Part shown: positions 25,920 through 30,520 of the stretch, in pieces
Layout: each line of letters begins with the position of its first letter
How positions within the stretch are numbered: the first letter of the stretch is position 1
Assembly: GCA_035539855.1 (NCBI GenBank)
Contig: DATLHO010000221.1
Location: 1-30,520 of the forward strand
Origin: DATLHO01 sp035539855
GTDB lineage: Bacteria; Bacteroidota; Ignavibacteria; OLB7
Reading direction: 5' to 3'
Length of the DNA: 30,520 bases
Translations under genes and position numbers: made by a program
Notes under the pieces: model-generated
What the model saw: the letters and a program-made list of their open reading frames with translations, nothing else
Database searches by the model: none
Told to the model about the DNA's origin: nothing

Positions 25920-26704
25920 GAATGCGCGGGCTGTGCGTCCGCATGGTTCGTGAGTCGTGTGATCTCGGCGCTCTCGCTCATCAGCGCATCGAACGTCGAG
26001 GCGAAGCCGCCGACCAGGGCGCGGGCGAGAATCTCGAAGGCGGGGATGGCGTCGGGGAGCATGTCCGCGAGCGTCGCCGTGCGCGCGGCGAGCCGCTGCA
26101 TCAAGGCCGCGCGGCGCTCCGGCGAGGCCGAGGAGAAGAGGAAGTCGACGATGCTCAGATGGGCGGGTCCGACCAGCAGCGAGCCGTGCTGCAACAGCAC
26201 GGCGCCGTAGCGTCGCTGTGCGGAGCCGACGAGCTTGCGGCCCTGCCACGAGAGCTCGTTGAGCGCCGAGGCACTGAAGCAGCTCGCGGAATCCTCCTGT
26301 TCGTAGTGCGTGCGGAAGTCCGGCTGCGACCGTGTGAACTCGACATCGACGGCGCCGACATCGGCGAGGCCGCGTCGGAGTGCCTCGCTGATACGGGCGT
26401 ACGTCTCGTGCACGCCCTCGCCGGACGCCGGCATCGCGACGGCATACGTGAGCTCCTCGGCGTGCAGGACGGCTCGACCACCGGTCGGCCGGCGGACGAG
26501 CTCGATGCCGGCGCGCTCGAGGGCGGCGCGGTCGACCTGCGACTCGTCCTGGTTATGTCCGAGCGAGAGAGCCCAGGGCTGCCAGGAATACAATCGCAGG
26601 CGCGGCACGCCATCGACGCGGCAGGCTTCGGCGATCGCCTCGTCGCGGCGCATGTTCTCTTCGCCCGATCGTCGTGGCTCGATGGAGAATAGCCAGTGGT
26701 TCAT
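25916..26704 (-). CDS. Lipoate/octanoate transferase (LipM/LplA family)
   Basis: 262 residues, BPL/LplA-type cofactor transferase. Motifs: RRPTGGRAVLHAEELTYAV (ligand-binding loop), GRKLVGSAQRR with K157, and LQHGS. C142 in DSASCF lies where LipM-type octanoyltransferases have their catalytic cysteine, which favours octanoyl transfer from ACP over lipoate ligation with ATP. No C-terminal LplA accessory domain is apparent. The start lies immediately downstream of the ompA-family terminator, with no Shine-Dalgarno and a -7-like box 5 nt before the ATG. Operon with panB. Confidence 0.85.
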   Translation of the reverse strand: MNHWLFSIEPRRSGEENMRRDEAIAEACRVDGVPRLRLYSWQPWALSLGHNQDESQVDRAALERAGIELVRRPTGGRAVLHAEELTYAVAMPASGEGVHETYARISEALRRGLADVGAVDVEFTRSQPDFRTHYEQEDSASCFSASALNELSWQGRKLVGSAQRRYGAVLLQHGSLLVGPAHLSIVDFLFSSASPERRAALMQRLAARTATLADMLPDAIPAFEILARALVGGFASTFDALMSESAEITRLTNHADAQPAHS

Positions 26705-26709
26705 CGCGG

Positions 26710-26717
26710 CGAAGTTA
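26710..26717 (-). promoter_or_regulatory. -7-like box directly before the lipM-like gene
   Basis: Minus-strand TAACTTCG, one mismatch from TAnnTTTG, ends 5 nt before the ATG and overlaps the tail of the upstream terminator. No -33 element and no Shine-Dalgarno; a leaderless start is suggested. Confidence 0.35.
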
Positions 26718-26758
26718 AAAGAAAAAGGGCCGGAAGCATCCCAACGAGCTTCCGGCCC
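26716..26758 (-). terminator. Rho-independent terminator of the PD40/OmpA gene
   Basis: On the minus strand an 11-bp stem (arms 26758-26748 and 26737-26727, 10-nt loop) is followed at once by TTTTTCTTTT. It starts 20 nt after the stop codon. The most canonical terminator in the window. Confidence 0.93.
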
Positions 26759-26778
26759 CTGCTGCGCCCAAGGAGCGC

Positions 26779-28434
26779 TTACATGGTTATGATCGTGAAC
26801 TCGGTGCGCCGGTTCTGCTGGCGTCCCTCGTCACTGTCGTTCGCCGCTGTTGGCTTGGTGAAGCCGTAGCCGCGCGTACGGAGTCGACCGAGGTCGATCC
26901 CCCTGGTCTCCGACAGATAGCGCTGCACCGCTTCGGCGCGGCGGCGCGAGAGGCCGACGTTGTAGCCGGCCGAGCCGATGTTGTCGGTGTGTCCACCGAT
27001 CTCGATCTGAGCGTTCGGGTATTCCGCGAGGAACTCCGCCAGTCGGTCGAGCTCCGGTCGCGACTCGGTCGTCAGCGTGTCGGAGTTGTACCCGAAGAAG
27101 AGGTTCTTCACCACGAACGAGCGGCCCTCGCGGATCTTGTCGATGCAGAAGTCGCGCTGGAACTCGACGTACTCGGTGTTCTCGGGAATCGTGTAGCGCT
27201 CGGAGAGGAACACGTGTCCCTTCGCGGCGACCGAGATGCCGTAGTCGCGGCCAGGCTGCAGCACGACCGTGTACTTGCCGGTGGCGCTGTTGCTGTTGAC
27301 GTTGAAGATCTTCTCGCCGCTCTGCAGATCCTCGATGATGATGTTTGCCTCGAGCGCCTCGCCGGTCTGGCTCTCCATGACCTGTCCGCCCAGCAGCACG
27401 ACCTTGGTCGGGCGCAGGAACTCCGGCAGCGGTGTGCGGAAGATGTCCTCGTCGCCCTCGCGTGAGCTCGAGAGGTAGACGCGGTCGCCCGATGCGGGGA
27501 CCGAGAGGAACGCGTCGACGCCCGGCGTGTTGATCGGCGCGCCGACGTTGACCGGCTCCTGCCACTGCCCGTCACGGAACGTCGAGACGTAGATGTCGTC
27601 ATCGCCGATCGCGCCGGAGCCGCGCGTGAAGAACAGCGTCTTCCCGTCGCTGGCCAGGAACGGCGCGTAGCAGCCGCCCTCGGTGTTGATCGTCGAGCCC
27701 AGGTTGCTCGGGTACGACCACTGGCCGTCATGAAGCTCCGAGACCCAGATCTGGTGGCTGCCGCTCGGGGACTGCAGCGTCGTCGCGAAGAAGAACTGCT
27801 TGCCGTCGGAACTGATCGCCGCGCCATACATGCGGAACTTGCCGCTCTTGTCGCGCTTGCGGAAGAACTCCGAGATGCCGCCGCCCATGCCGCTGACCTC
27901 CGTCCACTCGGTGCCGGCGAGCTTCGCGCGGTAGAACGGACCGCCGTCGCGCTCCCAGCCCGGCTTCAGCGAGCTGAAGAACGCACTCTGGCCGTCGGCG
28001 CTGACCGCCGCGATGCCGTCGTCCTCGCTGCTGTTGATCAGCGGACCGAGGTTGATCGGCTCGTTCCAGACCTCCTCGTCGCGACGCATCATGACGCGCG
28101 TCGAGAAGTAGATGTCGTCGTCCCAGCGATTGTTGTTGAGCTTGAAGCGCGCCCAGTTGCGGCTTCCCTTTCGCGTGGAGTTGAAGAAGATGACGTTGCC
28201 GTCAGCCGAGATGATCGGATTGTTGTCGCGATCGGTAGAGTTGATTCCCTTGACCTTGATCACGCGGGGATCGATCGCGAGCGACCGACTGACCGCATTG
28301 ATCGTCGGCTCGGCTGCGTTGACGGCCGGTACCGATTCGGTCTGCTGGGAAAACTGAGCGTGCAGAGGGAGGGAAACGAGAGAAGACAGTAGAAGCAGGC
28401 ACATGCCGGTACTTCGTACCAGTAGGCGGTTCAT
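26779..28434 (-). CDS. PD40-repeat OmpA-family envelope protein
   Basis: 551 residues. Signal peptide (1-26, ending LPLHAQ); a PD40 beta-propeller region (about 60-340) with repeats such as ISADGNVIFFNS, VSADGQSAFFSS, ISSDGKQFFFAT and LASDGKTLFFTR; a carboxypeptidase-regulatory-like beta-sandwich (about 345-420); and a C-terminal OmpA domain (about 435-551). D484 in GHTDN and R499 in LSRRRA are the residues that hold diaminopimelate in peptidoglycan. The order PD40, regulatory-like domain, OmpA is that of PorE, a T9SS-associated periplasmic protein, so a role in T9SS or wall anchoring is plausible but not shown. Monocistronic, ending in a strong terminator. Confidence 0.9.
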   Translation of the reverse strand: MNRLLVRSTGMCLLLLSSLVSLPLHAQFSQQTESVPAVNAAEPTINAVSRSLAIDPRVIKVKGINSTDRDNNPIISADGNVIFFNSTRKGSRNWARFKLNNNRWDDDIYFSTRVMMRRDEEVWNEPINLGPLINSSEDDGIAAVSADGQSAFFSSLKPGWERDGGPFYRAKLAGTEWTEVSGMGGGISEFFRKRDKSGKFRMYGAAISSDGKQFFFATTLQSPSGSHQIWVSELHDGQWSYPSNLGSTINTEGGCYAPFLASDGKTLFFTRGSGAIGDDDIYVSTFRDGQWQEPVNVGAPINTPGVDAFLSVPASGDRVYLSSSREGDEDIFRTPLPEFLRPTKVVLLGGQVMESQTGEALEANIIIEDLQSGEKIFNVNSNSATGKYTVVLQPGRDYGISVAAKGHVFLSERYTIPENTEYVEFQRDFCIDKIREGRSFVVKNLFFGYNSDTLTTESRPELDRLAEFLAEYPNAQIEIGGHTDNIGSAGYNVGLSRRRAEAVQRYLSETRGIDLGRLRTRGYGFTKPTAANDSDEGRQQNRRTEFTIITM

Positions 28435-28498
28435 CGTGGACCTCGATGGGATAGACCGTTGCTAGGGGAACGATCCAAACCCCACCGTTCGAGCACAA

Positions 28499-28547
28499 TT
28501 TGGACCCGTGACTCGGCGATGGTTTTGCGTTTGGACCCCTTTGGACG
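28499..28547 (+). repeat. TTTGGAC repeats upstream of the PD40/OmpA gene
   Basis: TTTGGACCC at 28499 and 28530 and TTTGGACG at 28540, with a related inverted GATCCAAAC at 28473-28481. They lie 65-115 bp upstream of the minus-strand PD40/OmpA start and could be regulator-binding sites. Confidence 0.5.
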
Positions 28548-28624
28548 TTGCGAATCTACGTCCGCGAGGCTCCCCTGTCAAGTATCGGCCGAGAAAATCT
28601 TGCGGCCCCTTCCCCCCGAACCAG

Positions 28625-28671
28625 CCGCCCGTCTGTTTCAGCCTGAACCCGCCCGTCGGTTTCAGCCTGAA
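28625..28671. repeat. Two-copy 24-bp tandem repeat
   Basis: CCGCCCGTC(T/G)GTTTCAGCCTGAA at 28625-28647 and again at 28649-28671, identical but for one base; period 24. Confidence 0.85.
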
Positions 28672-28761
28672 TACGGTGATTCTACTGTTGATTGGTTCCA
28701 GCGGGTCGTTCACTACGCTTTGTGCGTAAGGACCGACGAGATTCCCATCCGGAAGGGGCGC

Positions 28762-29232
28762 GTGCGTCACTGGCACAACGACTGGAAAGTTCGTCGTCTC
28801 GCACCTTCAATCACCTCCGCAGTCGTTTCGAACGCATCCGCTAACCGCCGGCTTCGCCGATGCGTGCGCATCCAGAACACCGCGGGCGGCGCCGCAAACG
28901 GCCAGACGACGATCCGCTCGAGCGTCGGCAACGCGCTCGATGTCAGTACCAGCGCTGCCGGCGAGGCGGCCCTGAAGGTCACCGGTGGCCTCTCGCTCAC
29001 CGGACCCGTCGGCACCGCAACGATCGCCGCGGGCATGGCCAGCACCGTCGTCAGCAATGTCTACGCGAAGTCGGGCTCGATCATTCTCCTGACCGTCAAC
29101 AACGCCGTCGATGCCGTTCCGCTGCGGATCGTCTCGCAGGGCGACGGCACGTTCACCGTCGGACTCGCCTCGGCTCTGGTCGGCACCCTTACCGGTGACG
29201 TCAGCTTCAACTACCTGATCGTCAACCAGTGA
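28762..29232 (+). CDS. Hypothetical protein with tail-fibre-like C-terminus
   Basis: 156 residues if started at GTG 28762, which has GGAAGGGG 3 nt upstream; the start is uncertain. The last ~115 residues look like a real protein: a Gly/Ala/Thr/Val-rich stretch (NGQTTIRSSVGNALDVS) and the end KSGSIILLTVNN, GTFTV and FNYLIVNQ, a pattern seen at the C-termini of phage tail-fibre-like and related surface proteins. The first ~40 residues are basic and unlike the rest, with no signal peptide, so the N-terminus may be wrong, truncated or frameshifted. Followed after 18 nt by the broken T9SS gene, so they may once have formed a unit. Confidence 0.55.
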   Translation: MRHWHNDWKVRRLAPSITSAVVSNASANRRLRRCVRIQNTAGGAANGQTTIRSSVGNALDVSTSAAGEAALKVTGGLSLTGPVGTATIAAGMASTVVSNVYAKSGSIILLTVNNAVDAVPLRIVSQGDGTFTVGLASALVGTLTGDVSFNYLIVNQ

Positions 29233-29250
29233 TTGATGCGATGCCCGACC

Positions 29251-29671
29251 ATGACTCATCGAACACTCGCCGCGGTCTCGCTCCTCGGCCTCTGCGCCGC
29301 CCTGCCGGCCGTCGGGCAGACCGTGCTGGAGAAGGCGGTCATCAGCGCCGGTGGCGGCACTGCGGTGTCGGCGTCGACCCGTCTCGACGCGACCATCGCC
29401 GAAGCGGTGACCGGCGTCGCGACCAATGCTCGCGCCGAATCCGGCGTCGGAGGCGACGCGGCTCATGCTCACGCTGGCGCGCGCATCGGCCGTGGAGCTC
29501 ACCCTTCACGACGCCGCGGGCCGCACGCTCGGCACGCGCCCGCTTGGCCGGCTCGACGCGGGCGAGCACGCGATCGCGATCGACCTGGCGGGCCTCGCCA
29601 GCGCCGGCTACGCGCTCGTCGCGTCGATCGACGGCGCTATGATGCGCGTGCCGATCGCGATCGTCCGCTGA
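29251..29671 (+). pseudogene. Small T9SS-secreted protein, frameshifted
   Basis: Two frames must be joined. From ATG 29251: MTHRTLAAVSLLGLCAALP (signal peptide ending VGQ), then VLEKAVISAGGGTAVSAS and TIAEAVTGVATN, a beta-rich start common in small T9SS cargo. The type A sorting domain lies in the next frame: APNPASEATRLMLTL from about 29429, then HDAAGRTLGT, GLASAGYALVASIDG and a basic end at the stop at 29671. The switch falls near 29410-29430. Joined length would be about 140 residues; the section between the two parts is short, so a small deletion is as likely as a one-base change. Could also be a sequencing or assembly error. Confidence 0.65.
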
Positions 29672-29694
29672 GAATCGACCACGAACACCATCGC

Positions 29695-29732
29695 GCGGGG
29701 CGGTCCATTGCGGACCGCCCCGCACTCGTTTT
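29695..29732 (+). terminator. Terminator after the broken T9SS gene
   Basis: Perfect 12-bp stem (gcggggcggtcc 29695-29706, complement 29712-29723), 5-nt loop, then actcgtttt. Confidence 0.85.
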
Positions 29733-29790
29733 GGTAGCATCCATCGGAATGTCTCCCCATTTCCGCCAACAACAGGCGAACACCTTCCAG

Positions 29791-29820
29791 TTGTTCGTGT
29801 CGGAAAGTTCCCGTATCCTC
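29791..29820 (+). promoter_or_regulatory. Candidate promoter for the terminal regulator gene
   Basis: TTG (29791-29793), 20 nt, TATCCTC (29814-29820), 28 nt before the ATG. The -7 region CGTATCCTCCTGACC differs by one base from that of the ECF sigma gene. Confidence 0.4.
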
Positions 29821-29848
29821 CTGACCCCCGCTCTCAACGAGGTACCGA

Positions 29849-30520
29849 ATGGCCCGCCCACGCGCCGAGATCCGCGAATCGTCCCAGGAAATCAGGGAAT
29901 TCCTCCGAACCTATCACGGTCAGCCGCAGGAGCCCCGGCTCGAAATGCTCCGGATGCTCCGCGATCATCCGGCGCAGACGCTCGCGGACGTCGCGCGCCA
30001 GCTCGGACGATCCGAGCGGAGCATCGAGCGATGGTGGGAGAGCTATGCGCGCGACGGCATCTCCGCGCTGCTGCACATCGGGCGTCCGGGAGGCCGCAGG
30101 CCGCGCAGGATCTCGCCCGAGACCCTCGACGAGCTCCGGATCAAGCTCGAGACCGAGGGCTTCGCGGGTCTCGGCGAGGCCCGGCTCTGGCTCGAGGAGC
30201 GTCACGGAATCTCCTACAGCCGCAGCGGCCTCTGGGGTCTTCTGCGCGACGGCACGCGCGCCACGCACGGACTCTGGACGATCCACCATTCGCGCAGGGC
30301 GCCGCGCGCGGCCGCGCCGGAGGTCACGAAAGGGCCGTTTTCCGGAGACGTTCTGCGATTCCTCAATGCGCTTCCCTCCACGATCGATCCCGTCGAGTGG
30401 ATCAACAAGTTCCGCGACGCGCTCATGGAGCTCTTCGACGACGTCGACCGGATCTCACTGATCGTCAACACGCAGTGCGACCTGCACCGGCCGGAGGAAT
30501 ACCGGCCGACGGTGAGCATC
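29849..30520 (+). CDS. Regulator-like protein with IS630-type helix-turn-helix region, 3' end missing
   Basis: 224 residues visible; the frame is open at the window edge. Residues 43-75 form a helix-turn-helix (TLADVARQLGRSERSIERWW, then SYARDGISALL and the GRPGGR linker). Residues 88-133 (LDELRIKLETEGFAGLGEAR to YSRSGLWGLLR) form the winged second helix-turn-helix. This pair is the DNA-binding half of IS630-family transposases. The DDE catalytic domain that should follow does not: residues 165-224 (LRFLNALPSTIDPVEWINKF and DDVDRISLIVN) are acidic and regulator-like, of no family I can name. A domesticated, transposase-derived transcription factor is the best reading; what lies beyond the edge decides it. 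A longer open frame in another register across the same DNA is a shadow. Confidence 0.75.
   Translation, partial: MARPRAEIRESSQEIREFLRTYHGQPQEPRLEMLRMLRDHPAQTLADVARQLGRSERSIERWWESYARDGISALLHIGRPGGRRPRRISPETLDELRIKLETEGFAGLGEARLWLEERHGISYSRSGLWGLLRDGTRATHGLWTIHHSRRAPRAAAPEVTKGPFSGDVLRFLNALPSTIDPVEWINKFRDALMELFDDVDRISLIVNTQCDLHRPEEYRPTVSI

Larger units (their letters stand above)
28435..28761. other. Divergent spacer with repeats, no gene
   Basis: About 330 bp between the PD40/OmpA gene (-) and the hypothetical gene (+), visibly less GC-rich than its surroundings. It holds three TTTGGAC copies and a 24-bp tandem repeat, listed separately. Open frames crossing it have no protein-like character. 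It must contain both promoters. Confidence 0.6.

Noticed and set aside
25920..26249. N-terminal extension of PanB
   Set aside because: It overlaps the lipM-like gene and is unlike PanB; the ATG at 25919 gives the normal length.
28625..28671. Tandem repeat as a CRISPR array
   Set aside because: Only two copies with a 1-nt gap, no spacers and no cas genes.
28459..28761. Open frame leading into the hypothetical gene
   Set aside because: It reads through the tandem repeats and TTTGGAC motifs and has no protein-like character; treated as spacer.
29251..30520. A single frame open from ATG 29251 to the window end (over 420 codons)
   Set aside because: After about 29430 it is low-complexity Arg/Ala/Pro sequence running through a terminator hairpin and a second gene in another frame; chance openness in GC-rich DNA.
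29849..30520. Complete IS630 insertion sequence
   Set aside because: No DDE domain in the visible part, no terminal inverted repeats or TA duplication seen at the left end.

Overview
The window is a GC-rich stretch (estimated by eye at about two thirds G+C) of a bacterial chromosome from the Bacteroidota/Chlorobiota side of the FCB group. Four lines of evidence support this. Several secreted proteins end in a type IX secretion (T9SS) type A sorting domain. Several genes are preceded by Bacteroidota-like promoter elements (TTTG or TTG, 19-20 nt, then TAnnTT). There are two PD40/OmpA envelope proteins. A lipoprotein carries a CX4CH motif of a kind common in these phyla. The high GC would fit a Kapabacteria-like or other deep Chlorobi/Ignavibacteria lineage, but that placement is inference. 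I saw no rRNA, tRNA, CRISPR array or intact insertion sequence.

Layout: (1) 1-8.65 kb, + strand, surface proteins: two tandem paralogous HExxH metallopeptidases with T9SS tails (the first cut by the window edge), then a tightly overlapping trio: a 904-residue vWA/Hydin-like T9SS cargo, an outer-membrane beta-barrel-like protein and a PD40 protein with a diverged OmpA-like end. (2) 8.7-11.3 kb, - strand: operon of membrane-anchored rhodanese, MauE/DoxX-like membrane protein and M29 aminopeptidase. (3) 11.5-12.8 kb, + strand: ECF sigma factor overlapping a probable anti-sigma gene. (4) 13.0-14.3 kb, - strand: DUF2905-like small membrane protein and phosphate acetyltransferase. (5) 14.5-16.7 kb, + strand: NatA/NatB-type ABC exporter. 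(6) 16.7-19.9 kb, - strand: mpl (murein peptide recycling) then ptsI. (7) 20.0-24.6 kb, + strand: hpnC, hpnD (squalene synthesis), a lipoprotein, a hotdog thioesterase and a class 3 L-asparaginase. (8) 24.6-28.4 kb, - strand: PD40/OmpA protein with a textbook terminator, then lipM/lplA-like gene, panB and a cytochrome-like lipoprotein. (9) 28.4-30.5 kb, + strand: a repeat-bearing spacer, a tail-fibre-like hypothetical protein, a frameshifted small T9SS protein, and the start of a regulator whose DNA-binding part looks like the N-terminus of IS630-family transposases.

How they work together: most genes are housekeeping (pantothenate, lipoate, acetyl-phosphate, peptidoglycan recycling, hopanoid/squalene precursors). 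The distinctive part is the surface module: T9SS-exported proteins encoded with outer-membrane and peptidoglycan-binding partners. Genes within operons are joined by 1-4 bp overlaps, and strong hairpins separate several convergent or successive units. Three genes (14506, 20046, and 26704 on the minus strand) have a -7-like box only 5-6 nt before the ATG and no Shine-Dalgarno, which suggests leaderless transcripts.
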